Source: Pyrenophora tritici-repentis (taxonomy: Eukaryota; Ascomycota; Dothideomycetes; Pleosporales; Pleosporaceae). Taken from it: a stretch of 64,000 nt of DNA. The stretch spans positions 1,922,001 through 1,986,000 of the forward strand of contig NC_089394.1 in assembly GCF_003171515.1 (NCBI RefSeq), in the 5' to 3' direction. Shown here one piece after another: positions 8,849 through 19,508 of the stretch (position 1 is the stretch's first letter; each line of letters opens with the position of its first letter). A model generated the notes under the pieces. The model saw only the letters and a program-made list of their open reading frames with translations, ran no database searches and had not been told where the DNA came from. The position numbers and the translations under genes are program-made.

Positions 8849-9831
8849 TGATGGGGATCGATTGTATTGTTATGGTCTGATGTGTTGTTGTGTTGTTGTT
8901 CCAACGCCGTTCGATCAGTTCGGTCCCGGTGGATTGTGCGCGCTGACTAATTTAACTGATCCACAGAATCCACAGCTCCGAACACCCGGATTTTCTCCAC
9001 CACCCAAAATATGCCCATATTCTGACATAGGTACGTTACTACAATTCTATTTACTATGCTATACGGTGTTGTACCGTTTTAAGTAGTGGTGGTTTTAGTG
9101 GATTCTTAGCAAAAGTGCGCCGCATGCTTGTAGAGTACGTTAATACGTTGTTACGTTGAGGCATCGCGAGGTAGGTAGAGTTTTGGTGGGGTCTTGGCAA
9201 AAGCCGGCCACTCGCTATGCACCTACGTTATTGAAGTTCTTCAAATATTGCGCGGATAAGTCGGCGTCTAAGGGACTTCGCCGACCTCCAAGGTCCTTCC
9301 GCGATCCACCGACGCAAACATTATACGAGTGATTCACAATTATGAAACGGTCCGTCAGGTACACCACAGAACCGCCACCAGCCATTAGTCTTACTACACA
9401 TGTCGCATGTCAAGTTCCGGGTATTCCGCCCTCCATCCTGTCGCCGAAGACCCACAACCTGCCATGCGCCGACGACGCTCAAAGCTTAGACTCGCCGAAT
9501 TGTAGGCTTACGCATCTCTCCCGTCCGTGCGCGCCATCGTTTTGCCCCTTCGACATGTCCTTTATCGAGGTAGCCACAGTTCGGTTAATGCCACGTTTGG
9601 GCCATCTGGTCGCCGACTACTGAATGCTTCTGCTGCGATTGGTGCATTGGCCGTTAGCGACGTAGATCATCTTGCGCGTGACGATCCTCGGGGACTAAAT
9701 ATGCGTACACAAAGGGCGTATATGCATAATAGTGGCGTTCTCCTTTCTCTCGTCAGTTAAATTCATGTGCTTGGAACTCACAAGAGGAACGAAATTTGGG
9801 AGGAGGAACATCGAAGGAGAAAGGAGAGGTC
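8849..9831. other. Repeat-derived spacer downstream of the Gypsy element
   Basis: Begins with the target duplication and then holds two more copies of the CTTRGCAAAAG motif (about 9087-9126 and 9177-9215) that also lies left of the element. A 93-codon ATG frame at 9342-9623 shows no family features. 9624-9831 should contain the promoter and leader of the transporter gene. Confidence 0.5.
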
Positions 9832-10904
9832 ATGTTTACACCCATCGAAACCACCATTGGTGCCTTGTTATTACATCAAGCGTCTAGCAATCTGCTCTAC
9901 CAGAATGGTAACATATTGGGAGCCAGCGGATTCCTACGCCAACTTCTCTCGACTCCCACGAGAGAACATTTTGCCTTTTTTGCTGGCATGGCCGCCAGCT
10001 ACATTCCGCTGAAAGCGATAGCACCGCAGCTAATCACTAGCTACCCTGCTGTGCAGATTGCTTCTCCAGCGTCTCTTGCCACTGTAGCCATTGCTGCTCT
10101 GATAGGATGGGGAACGAAGGTAAGGGAACTGTTATGTCAACATGCATGATTCTAATACACATATAACAGATGTCCAACGGTTGTACTTCTGGACACATGC
10201 TGTGTGGTCTCTCGAGGCTGAGTGGCCGCTCTGTGGTTGCCGTCGCTTCGTTCTTTCCCACAGCCATTATCACGCATCACCTCGCTCATCCGGACCTCTT
10301 TACTTCTGCATGCCTCGGCAATGTGCCATGCTACACTCCCGTATACCCGACACCAGAAGCAATTGTGTCTCTCTGTTTGCTCGCAGCTTCTAGCATATTC
10401 GCAGCTCAGACAGTACCCAACATAATCGCTCAGATGACGGATTCAAACATGACAAAGTACATGAAGGAGCCTCCAGATGAGCCTTACGCAGCTGCCCGTA
10501 TCACCACACAATTCTTCTCGGGGTTCCTTTTTGCGCTTGGACTGCATATCTCACAAATGTCGCACCCCGCCAAAGTTGCATCTTTCCTGTCTTTTCCTGT
10601 CTTGGAACGCTGGGATCCATCGCTCGCGCTAGTGATAGTATTCGGTGTGCTACCCAACCTTATTGAGAACCGGATCAAGGGCTTCGATCACCCGCCTTTG
10701 TTTGCAGACAAGTTTGCGTTGCCAACCAAGACCATCCGAGACATAGATGTGAGGTTTCTGATGGGAGCCATGGCCTTTGGTGTAGGCTGGGGCCTAACAG
10801 GGACATGTCCAGGGCCAGCTGTACTTCGAGCCTTCGCGCAGCCAATGTGGGGACTTTCATGGATAGGCGGGTTCTGGCTTGGCGGAAGATTGGGTTCCCT
10901 ATAA
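9832..10904 (+). CDS. YeeE/YedE-type (DUF395) sulfur-compound transporter
   Basis: Two exons, 9832-10119 and 10170-10904, give 340 aa; the 50-bp intron (GTAAGG...ACAG) is in phase 0. The ATG at 9832 is chosen because the hydrophobic domain follows immediately. The family (Sulf_transp, typified by bacterial thiosulfate importer TsuA) has a duplicated pore with conserved cysteine motifs. Both are present: NGCTSGH at residues 99-105, just after the splice junction, and GTCPGPA with its Cys near residue 309. Several hydrophobic helices are evident. Expected role: uptake of thiosulfate or a related sulfur species across a membrane; the substrate is inferred. The length matches TsuA (about 350 aa). 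The family is mainly bacterial, though fungal members exist. Confidence 0.87.
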
Positions 10905-11246
10905 TCTTGGGCACATGAAGTGCCATGCGGATGCTGTGCCTTGTTCATCTGCCACCCAGCATTGATATGGATATAAACATGGATATTAGGTAGCTTGCGT
11001 TAGCGTGTTCAGAACTTGAGTCATACTCTTGTATGATATAACCCCAGGCCTCGAATCCAGATGTAGGAAGCATCAAACATCCTAGTGAGGTGATCACATT
11101 TTATTCACTTTGCGTTAAGATTTGGTTTGAATCCTGGTATGTGAACGAATGCAACCTAACGCAAAAGAAAGTGGAACCCTGAAGTTTAGGAGCCCCGCCA
11201 AAAAGTCGCGCCCCGCCACCACAGTGCAGCGACACACACACACATC
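10905..11246. other. Intergenic region between transporter gene and DPH1
   Basis: Transcript end of the transporter and upstream region of DPH1. No gene, repeat or clear promoter box recognised. Confidence 0.5.
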
Positions 11247-12731
11247 ATGGAGGACGACCGAGCAGCGACCAACTTGGGGCCCGAGGCCGCCTTTGACATG
11301 GCGGAAGAAGCAGAGCTGTTGCCTAAACAACCGAAAAAACGCTTCGTGGGCAGGAAGATGGCCGCAAAAGCGAGCGGGCAGCAAGCTGATGCAAATGCCA
11401 GTATTGAAGATTCCAGCGCGATACAAGGTGTGAGGCGCTCATGCATATGAAATACGTCCGATAAGTAAACTAATGTTTCTCAAGTGGCCCAGCCTCGACG
11501 TTCTGCTCGTGCACTGAACGCGCTACCTGACGACATTCTCCACGACGCCGACATCAACGAAGCCATTGCCCTCTTACCCCCAAACTACAACTTCGAGATT
11601 CACAAATGCATTCATCGCATACGAACTTCGGGCGCCAAGTCGATAGCTCTGCAGTTCCCAGAGGGCCTGCTATTGTTTGCGACAACCATATCTGACATTC
11701 TGACGCGCTTCTGTCCGGGCACCTCAACCCTAATCATGGGTGATGTTACATACGGGGCATGTTGTATAGATGACTACACTGCGCGAGCGTTGGGCTGCGA
11801 TCTTTTGATTCACTATGCCCATAGCTGTTTGATACCTGTAGCCGTGACCAAGATTGCGACACTATACATCTTTGTCTCTATCAGCATCGACACACAGCAC
11901 TTGATCAATACTATCACACAGAACTTCCCCGTTGGCAAAACTATAGCACTTGTCGGGACTATACAGTTCAATGCCACCATACATGGTATCGTGCCGATAC
12001 TACGAAAGGAAGGATACAACCCATTTGTGCCGCAGATTGCGCCTCTATCAAAGGGCGAAATCCTCGGCTGTACATCGCCCTCGATGGCCATCAAGCCAGG
12101 CCAGCTCAATTCCAGGGGCAAAGAAGAGGAGGTGCCTGACCTGATACTCTATCTTGGCGACGGTCGGTTCCATCTCGAAAGCGCCATGATCGCTAATCCC
12201 CATTTACCCGCATATCGCTACGACCCGTATTCGCGTCGGTTGACACATGAGACGTACGAGCATGACTCACTTTACGAATTGCGCCGCAGTGCTATCTTTA
12301 CAGCCCGGAAGGCACGAACATGGGGCATCATCCTTGGCTCGCTCGGCCGACAAGGTAATCCACATACGTTGACTCTGATCGAAAACGAACTTGCGAAACA
12401 GGGTATTAAATGCGTCAACCTACTCATGTCGGAGATCTTCCCCGGAAAACTGGCCATGATGTCCGATGTGGAGGCATGGGTTCAGATCGCATGTCCCAGA
12501 TTAAGTATCGATTGGGGCTATGCTTTTCCCAGGCCTTTGCTGAGCCCATATGAGGCGCTTGTTACACTCGGAGTGAGGAATGCACCATGGTTGGAGGAAG
12601 ACGATAGTCTGAGCAAAGTGGAAGAAAAGGGGCGAAAAAATCTCTACCCCATGGACTTTTACGCAAAGGAAGGCCTGGGACGTACAACTGTGGACCATAT
12701 CAAAGCTTCAGAGTTAGCAGCTAATGCTTAG
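11247..12731 (+). CDS. DPH1: 2-(3-amino-3-carboxypropyl)histidine synthase subunit 1
   Basis: Exons 11247-11427 and 11485-12731 (57-bp intron, phase 1, CTAAT branch site) give 475 aa. Dph1 with Dph2 forms the iron-sulfur enzyme that moves the aminocarboxypropyl group of S-adenosylmethionine onto a histidine of translation elongation factor 2, the first step of diphthamide synthesis in the cytoplasm. The three cluster-binding cysteine motifs are visible: GACC (Cys153/154), LGCTS (Cys256) and [10 protein letters not shown] (Cys397). PEGLL and GDGRFHLES blocks are also typical. The N-terminal 60 residues of exon 1 are basic and weakly conserved. Slightly longer than yeast Dph1 (425 aa). Confidence 0.95.
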
Positions 12732-13136
12732 AGATATGAAAAGCTTGCATGGAATTGGCGTTGGAAATGCGTTTGGCAACATTGCACCTTGCTGGTAAAG
12801 TTTGCGCTCACTCCGGGCTAGAAACTTGTCGTCCAGTTTGTGGGCAACTTTTATGAGCTAGATCGAGAGCATGCTTTGTATGTATATGGGCTGCGTAGAC
12901 TATATTAAGTAATCGTCTCTCGCTTGCTCGTGGACATTCACTGTGACATCAGCAGAGCAAAACGCGTGGTACGTGCAACTAAAAAGCATTACTCCTTGCT
13001 ACAGCGCAATTAGGCTACCAGTTCAGCCTAGCGCGGCCTTAAAGAGCGGTTATAGCGCCCTCTGGTATAAAGTATTCCCCCGCTTCTGTCTCATTCTCAC
13101 AAGCGCGATTGTGTCACCGAGAGTACCTTCCAGAAT

Positions 13137-14283
13137 ATGCCGCAAATCGACGATCAAATTACTCCCCGGGGGCTCCGTGAACTCTAGCACGCAGTATAGG
13201 ATCCATGTGTGCGATTTATTGCAAGACAATAGTGGCGCAGAGAAGATGCTTGTTGAAACAGCCCCCGACTTCTACAGTGCTCGTCAAGCTTTACGCGCCC
13301 AAACTGCCAAACTAGTCAGCGCAAGGCCCACGTGGGGTGCCACGAGCGAGTTGATCATTCGCAACACATACAACGTCTTCAACAGTGACCGACAGCCCGT
13401 GTTGCGCTACGAGATTGATGCAATATTTCCTGAGGACGGAGATGTAAATAATATGGGGAATCACGCTAGTGCAATGCCTGCTCCGCCTGTACACTACGGC
13501 ATATATGCTCACTTCAAGTGTGATACCGTAGACGGAGTAGAGCATTTCTACATTGGTGGTATCCAGAGCCTAGGTGAAGCCGTTTCGGCGATGAAGCAGG
13601 CAGTAAAAGCAGCTTTACCTCATCATCATGGAGTCAACATGTTTGATAAGAGAATTGAGCTATCAGGTCAGAAGGGTCAGGTGCAACAACGCTACACCAT
13701 CGAAGAGGGTACGAGGGACGAGAATGGTAATTTCCTTCGAAAAGCGGGTTCGGACACAGAGCAAGCTTTTGTCGCATCAGCCAGGCCTGGAGAAAGCGGC
13801 TCTAGAAACCCTGTCCTCCGACTGTCTAGTCCTGAGGAGCTCGAAAAGCCAATCCAACAGCATTTCCAATCATTTTTGTCCGAAGTCAAACTTCAAGTTC
13901 AAGCTCCATATACATCTTCGACTCCAGTCCCCCAGACAATGCACCAACAGGCTCAGGCGCTACAGCCAGAAGCTGACCAAGACCAACAAGAAGAAAATTA
14001 TTGCATCTGTCGTCTCCCGGACGATAGGAGTTTCATGGTCGCGTGTGGGAATGAGCAGTGCCCGATAGAATGGTACCATGGTAGATGCGTAAACATCCAA
14101 CCGTTGGACGTGATTGACAAGGAATGGTATCGCGAAAGTTGTAGATATGGGCAGCAGAACAACATGGGAAGGGGAAAGGGCAGGACTCCGGCAAAGAATC
14201 CTCCGAAGAGGAGTGGTGGCGGAGGGCGTACCAAGACAAAGAGCAAAAAGTGTGAATCTGGCTCGGGGATGGTTCCGGGTTGA
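13137..14283 (+). CDS. PHD-finger-like protein with a missing zinc ligand; start uncertain
   Basis: The body is one frame open from 12943 to 14283. Its N-terminal half is not recognised. Near the C-terminus is a PHD-type finger (about 13999-14145) with C-x-C, C, C, H and C in order, but the seventh ligand is Arg: WYRESC where WYCESC is expected, a single TGC-to-CGC change. A basic GRGKGR/KKSK-like tail follows. The start is unclear. ATG 13137, 70 bp after a TATAAAG (13066-13072), is out of frame; it joins the body if a 49-bp intron (13177-13225) is removed, or if one base of the G run at 13168-13172 is extra. Otherwise translation could begin at in-frame ATG 13246. Likely a chromatin reader, by inference only. 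Confidence 0.55.
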
Positions 14284-14839
14284 TGGGAATAAGATATCTG
14301 TGGCAGTGTAGACAGCATTGGTAAATACATAACGTAGCGAGTCTTGAATCCGCGAAGTTTCTCGCATCTTCTGGAATGATACTCTTGTTTTTCTTTGATA
14401 GTCTGCCCAAGAAGGGCCTACATACCGATAAGCCTCGTTTGGGCCAGATGTCGGTAGACGCAAATCATCGGACAGAAGAGTGATAATAATGTGCGTAGAC
14501 TACGGTAGTTCGCGATCCGCCACCCTAGGCCGAGATTCAAGCGTTATGCAGAGTGATTAGCTTGAGTGACTGACTAGTGAGCAGGAAAGCTCGTTGAGAT
14601 ATAAGCAGAAGAAGCAGACAATGCAGGGGATGACTTTAAGACGTTCCATGATTGTGTACCGTCGCGTCTACATGATCAATCCACTCTTACTTTGGCCCGC
14701 CCGTTTCCGCAATCAAACCTCTAAAAAAGATGCTGCGTGCTAAGTGAAGTTCCCAGTGGGTATCGTGTCTCGCCAATACAAGAAATGGAAGCTTATATGA
14801 TGCCATGTCTGCATATAGACCATGAGCAAGCTAAAAGTA
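14284..14839. other. Convergent intergenic region
   Basis: 3' flanks of the PHD-finger gene (+) and MGS1 (-). No gene or repeat seen. Confidence 0.5.
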
Positions 14840-16444
14840 TTAGTCTATTTCCGGGATCAACTCGTCGTCATCAATGAGGTCCGGATCGATCTTGTCGCCC
14901 AGATCAGTCTCTTCCAAAAACGATCGGCCTCGAAGGGCTTCGGGAAGGTATTCCTGCTTTACTTTGCCGTCCAAATAATTGGGGTTGTATTTGTAGCCGT
15001 CGCCGTAGCCCATATCCTTCATAAGCTTGGTTGGGGCATTGCGAATGTGATGTGGTATGGGCAAGGCAGCCATGCCTGGTTCCTTGACGGCGTCGATTGC
15101 GTTCTTAAGCCCTCGATAGACTCGTGTCGATTTTGGTGCCAAAGTCAAGGCGGTAACGGCATGGGCGAGATTGATGCGACACTCGGGCATGCCGATGTTT
15201 TCACAGGCAGCATACGTGGCTGTGGCAAGGGATAGCATGGAGTTGTCTGCTAGTCCAACATCTTCCGATGCAACGACGATGAGACGGCGTGCAATATATC
15301 GCGGGTCCTCGCCAGATTCCAACATGCGGGCCAGGTAGTATAGGGAGGCATGAGGATCAGAGCCTCGTATTGACTTGTGCAGTGCGGATATGCTATCGTA
15401 GTGCTGGTCACCGGCACGGTCGTAGACGAGAGTTTTAGTGAGGCTTTGCTGGATCTTTTCCTTGGTCATGTCGGGCTGATTGGCAAGGCTCATAGCCAGT
15501 TCCAAGAGATTGAGAGCTGTCCTAGCGTCACCGTCAGAGAAGCGGGCAAAGTAAGCCAGCATGGGTTTATCGAGGATTGGTGAAGTGCAGCTCTCTGCAG
15601 TCATTGCACGTTCCAGTATCTTAACCAAGTCGTCCTCTTTGAGGTCGTCGAGAGTGAAGGTCCGACATCTTGATAGCAGTGCAGAGATGATCTTGAAGGA
15701 TGGATTTTCGGTGGTGGCGGCTATCAGCGTGATAGTTCCCGACTCTACGGGCCCGAGGAAGGCGTCTTGTTGTGTTTTGGAGAAGCGGTGCAGCTCGTCG
15801 CAGAAGACGATTGTTTTCCGGCCGGTCAAGCGCAGATCTTGGGAAGCTTCGGTGAAGATGGCGCGTACCTGCTCGAGCCTTGTGCTTGTACTGTTGATTT
15901 CGACGAATCGCGAACCGGACGTGTTCGCTATCAGTCTTGCAATGGTCGTCTTACCCGTGCCCGGACGACCCCATAGCACCATTGACGGCAGTCTGCCCTC
16001 ATCGACCATGGCTCGCAAGATGCCCTTTGGCCCCACCAGCTCCTGTCCATAGACGTGTTCCAGCGACATGGGCCGCATGCGCTCGGCCAGGGGCATGGCA
16101 TCTTGGACTGCCTTGAGCGTGCGCGCCCGTTTCGAGGCAGACGGCGATTGAGGCTCGCTGGCTCGCTGGGCATCTGTAACCTGGTCAAACGACCGCTTTG
16201 TGCGCGCGTGCGGTGGGGTTACGGCAGATACTGGCGGTGACGAGGTTGACTGTCCATTCTTCGGCGTCGAAGTGGGAAGTTTGCGTGAGGTTGTGAAGAA
16301 GCTGTAGGCCTTGGCCAGGCCAGGCCCGGGTTGGGCATCCTGCTCCAGCAAGAAATCCTTGCAGCCGCTATCGATGTGCTCGTTGATTCGGGCATCTTTG
16401 ACTTGTTTGGTGCAGATGGGGCAATCGACCATGTCGGCGGTCAT
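14840..16444 (-). CDS. MGS1: AAA+ ATPase of the MgsA/RarA/WRNIP1 family
   Basis: Single exon, 534 aa. Residues 8-28 form a UBZ4-type ubiquitin-binding zinc finger (CX2C, H23, C28), as in eukaryotic Mgs1/WRNIP1. A low-complexity linker follows. The AAA module has Walker A GRPGTGKTT at about 159-167, Walker B IVFCDELH at about 212-219, a TTENPSF sensor segment and SRCRTF. The C-terminal region with VYRGLKNA and the YKYNPNY block is characteristic of the RarA clade. The protein acts at stalled replication forks in the nucleus, recognising ubiquitylated PCNA and associated clamp complexes. The upstream region is shared with the divergent aminotransferase gene. Length is close to yeast Mgs1 (587 aa). 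Confidence 0.95.
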   Translation of the reverse strand: MTADMVDCPICTKQVKDARINEHIDSGCKDFLLEQDAQPGPGLAKAYSFFTTSRKLPTSTPKNGQSTSSPPVSAVTPPHARTKRSFDQVTDAQRASEPQSPSASKRARTLKAVQDAMPLAERMRPMSLEHVYGQELVGPKGILRAMVDEGRLPSMVLWGRPGTGKTTIARLIANTSGSRFVEINSTSTRLEQVRAIFTEASQDLRLTGRKTIVFCDELHRFSKTQQDAFLGPVESGTITLIAATTENPSFKIISALLSRCRTFTLDDLKEDDLVKILERAMTAESCTSPILDKPMLAYFARFSDGDARTALNLLELAMSLANQPDMTKEKIQQSLTKTLVYDRAGDQHYDSISALHKSIRGSDPHASLYYLARMLESGEDPRYIARRLIVVASEDVGLADNSMLSLATATYAACENIGMPECRINLAHAVTALTLAPKSTRVYRGLKNAIDAVKEPGMAALPIPHHIRNAPTKLMKDMGYGDGYKYNPNYLDGKVKQEYLPEALRGRSFLEETDLGDKIDPDLIDDDELIPEID

Positions 16445-16767
16445 GACGTCTCTCGATGGCTACATAACCCGCTCGGCGCACGCGACGCGACCGAAGCCAC
16501 CGCTAACTACAGTAGTTACCTGGTTAAGTTACAAGGGTGACGCGACAACCGACATCGGCCGGGCTCGGGACAAATCGCTTGATGACGGCAGACGACCTCG
16601 CCTTGTAGCTGACAGCTTTTGCAATTGCCATGAGAGCCATTGTGCATGCCACTCTACAAAGTGTCCGTCTCCGTCTCCGTCGACAAACAAACACTAAGAG
16701 AGCAGTTGCAACCGCTTTCAAGTACACCTACCCCGCCGGCTGCAACAACCACCCCTCTTCACGCGCC
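16445..16767. promoter_or_regulatory. Divergent promoter region, MGS1 / kynurenine aminotransferase
   Basis: 323 bp between two head-to-head start codons, so it must carry both promoters. It holds a perfect 15-bp palindrome TAACTACAGTAGTTA at 16504-16518, about 60 bp upstream of the MGS1 ATG. No clear TATA box. Confidence 0.55.
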
Positions 16768-18131
16768 ATGTCGGCAACCACACGGAGAGAAGACCCCTTC
16801 AAGCCGGCGAAGAGAGTAGCAGGCCAGAAGCAGGATGTCTGGTATGTCAGCCCTGATACACGTGCATGTGCATGTGCATGTGCATACATGAGACCTCCCA
16901 GTCTCACACAAGCAGGTCTATTGTCAATGAAGCTGCAGCTGCATCGCCGGTCCAGCCCATTGTCAACATGGGTCAGGGCTTCTTTGGCTACAACCCGCCC
17001 CAATTCGTCCTCGACGCCGCCAAAGCCGCGCTTGACCAAGTAGATTGCAACCAGTATTCGCCTACCAAGGGCCGCCCTCGGCTAAAAAAGGCCATTGCAG
17101 ATGCCTACTCTCCCTTCTTCGGTCGCACCCTAGACCCTGAGAAGGAGGTCACCATTACGACTGGCGCAAACGAGGGCATGCTCAGTGCCTTCATGGCCTT
17201 CCTTGAACAAGGCGACGAAGTCATCGTCTTTGAGCCCTTCTTCGACCAGTACATCAGCAACATCGAGATGCCAGGCGGCAAAGTCGTCTATGTGCCCATG
17301 CACCCACCCAAGCATGGCGCAACAAAAACCACCTCCGCAGCAGAATGGTCCTTGGACATCAAAGAGCTTGAGGCTGCCATAACGCCCAAGACGCGCATGA
17401 TTGTCCTCAACTCTCCTCACAACCCTATTGGCAAGGTCTTCTCAAAGGAAGAGCTGCAAAACATTGCTGATATCTGCGTCAAACACAACATCATCATTCT
17501 CTCAGATGAAGTCTACGACCGCTTGTACTACGTTCCCTTCACCCGCGTAGCCACTCTCTCTCCAGACGTAGCCAAACTCACTTTGACAGTAGGCTCTGGC
17601 GGAAAGAACTTCTACGCTACCGGGTGGAGAGTAGGTTGGCTGATTGGTCCCGAGCATCTCATCAAGTATGTCAGTGCAGCACATACCCGCATCTGCTACA
17701 GTAGTGTCTCCCCTCTCCAAGAAGCAACCGCCATCGGTTTTGAGCAAGCCGATGTACACAACTTCTGGGATGAATCCAAGAAAGAGATGAAGGCCAAGAT
17801 GGACAAGTTCACTGCTGTCTTTGACGAGCTCAAGTTGCCTTATTCTGATCCTGAAGGGGGCTACTTCGTTCTTGTCAACATGTCAAAGGTTAGACTGCCG
17901 GATGATTACGAATTTCCACCTCATGTTGCCGAGAGGCCACGGGATTTCAAGCTCAGCTGGTTCTTGATCAAAGAAGTGGGTGTCGCCGCAATTCCCCCAA
18001 CCGAGTTTTTCACCCCCGGCAATGCGCACATTGTGGAAGATTGGTTGCGCTTCGCAGTTTGCAAGAACGATGATGTACTAGAGAGGGCTATGGATAGGCT
18101 GAGAAGTCTGAAGAAGTACATAAAGGATTGA
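16768..18131 (+). CDS. BNA3: Kynurenine aminotransferase-like class I aminotransferase
   Basis: Exons 16768-16841 and 16916-18131 (74-bp intron, phase 2) give 429 aa. The fold-type I PLP signature is clear: TTGANEG near residue 107, LNSPHNPIGK, LSDEVYDRL, and the PLP lysine in GKNFYATGWRVGW at about Lys255. The pattern matches kynurenine-oxoglutarate transaminases (yeast Bna3, 444 aa; mammalian KAT I/III), which convert kynurenine to kynurenic acid and may also act as cysteine-S-conjugate lyases. The substrate assignment is by family only. Intron 1 contains a 24-bp hexanucleotide microsatellite. Confidence 0.88.
16862..16885 (+). repeat. (GTGCAT)4 microsatellite in BNA3 intron
   Basis: Four perfect GTGCAT units inside the 74-bp intron; the length of this intron is probably polymorphic. 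Confidence 0.8.
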
Positions 18132-18525
18132 GTCAATGAGCAAGATATGATGCAAGCTTGGCAGCCCTTGTGGCTCATACACCGTGTCTGGCACTTTATT
18201 GACAGAAGGACTTGTCGCATGTAAAGTACTACTTCAAGAACCAGACAAGGATGATAAAGAACTCCTTGCTTCCACAACTCCTACATATCCTGTCCATACC
18301 ATTCACCTCGTTGTCCGGCCTGAAACACATTCGTGCATGCGTACCAATTTCGAGAGTTGAGCGCTTTATTCTCTGTTACACATGGATAATATGATAATAG
18401 CTTTGCTTATTATATATTGGGCCCCGATGGTTTCAGGTCCAACTCACTGCCACATTCGTTGAACGATCATTCACTTACAGACAAACGGCTTTCTTTCCCG
18501 ACTCAAGTTTAACAGCAAAACAAGC
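18132..18525. promoter_or_regulatory. Upstream region of secreted-protein gene
   Basis: A TATTATATATT stretch at about 18408-18418 lies roughly 110 bp before the ATG at 18526 and could serve as a TATA element. Otherwise nothing recognised. Confidence 0.4.
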
Positions 18526-19324
18526 ATGAAGCTACACAGCGCCATCCTTGTAAGCATCCTCTCGCTGGCCTCTCTTACACAAGCACTACCGCAAGGCCCA
18601 AGCAAGAGGATTGCACCGATTCGGCGTACACCCACGTTGCCAAAGCCTACACCAGCCCCTCCCTACGCCGATTGAGAATCTCTTGCATATCATCTCCGCC
18701 GCGCTTCGCTTCCCTCCCTTTCCGACCGCCCATCCACCAGTTTTGTTTATCATGGTGACACCTGGGGGAGGAGTAGTCACCAGCATCAAAACGATAACAA
18801 GTGTTACCTATTTGTCACCCCCAGCATCGACCACGGTGGTCTACGTGACAGCAAAGGCGCGGCGCGATGAAGCTTCGGCAGTTACAAATAGTTCGACCCC
18901 GACCGCTACAGCCATGGCGACAGCAGCTCCCCTCAACCGGCGTAAAAACGGCATGCCAAAGCTCAAAACCCTCCCACCCCCCGGCGACCTCTATCTCTGC
19001 CCTGACGCCTTTTTTGCAGGTGATTGCCAATACATTCACAGCACCACATTCAAGTGCCACAACATGCCCCCTGAGCTGGTAAGAAAGACATCCTCGATAC
19101 AGCCAGACGCAAATCAATCCTGCAACTTGTATAGCGATTGGAATTGCCAGGAAACCAATAAGCCCGTCATTTACAATCAAAGGTCGGAAAGTATTAGCAA
19201 CCTGGCTTTCTACGGGTTGGACAAAGCCATCCTGAGTTGGAAATGTTGGGATGATGATGGTACTGGTGTGCAGACCGAGGGAGGCTGTCATGAAAATGCA
19301 AATGGGACACCCAAGAACACTTGA
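18526..19324 (+). CDS. Small secreted cysteine-rich protein, crystallin-like C-terminal domain
   Basis: ATG 18526 opens a clear signal peptide (hydrophobic ILVSILSLASLTQA, then LPQG), but that frame stops after 49 codons. The conserved domain lies in another frame ending at 19324, so an intron is needed. A model removing 18626-18740 (GT...CCACCAG, with a strong pyrimidine tract) joins the frames in phase and gives about 227 aa, but no good branch site was found. The C-terminal region has seven cysteines in a pattern (LYLC, GDC, FKC, QSC, WNC, WKC, GGC) plus SIQPD, resembling fungal secreted beta/gamma-crystallin-like proteins. A Thr/Ser/Val-rich linker precedes it. Probably extracellular; role unknown, effector-like at most. 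Confidence 0.6.
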
Positions 19325-19508
19325 GGCTAGTCACTTGTGCTGATGGAATATCTTTCGCATGTTCTTCATTCTATTCTTCTTGTCTTTCATAAGGGCTTCT
19401 AATGGCCAACTAATTCTTCCTACTTTGTCTTTCCATCACAGGGGGGCTCAAAGGAAATTGGATTCGTGAGGTCAGCATTTCGTTTCATTCAAAGCATTAA
19501 TCTAAGCG

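Noticed and set aside
9342..9623. 93-codon ATG ORF between the Gypsy element and the transporter gene
   Set aside because: No family motif, no signal peptide, and it lies in repeat-derived sequence.
12943..13245. GTG-initiated 101-codon extension of the PHD-finger frame
   Set aside because: GTG starts are not expected in fungal nuclear genes, and the extension includes a TATA box, so it is more likely promoter.
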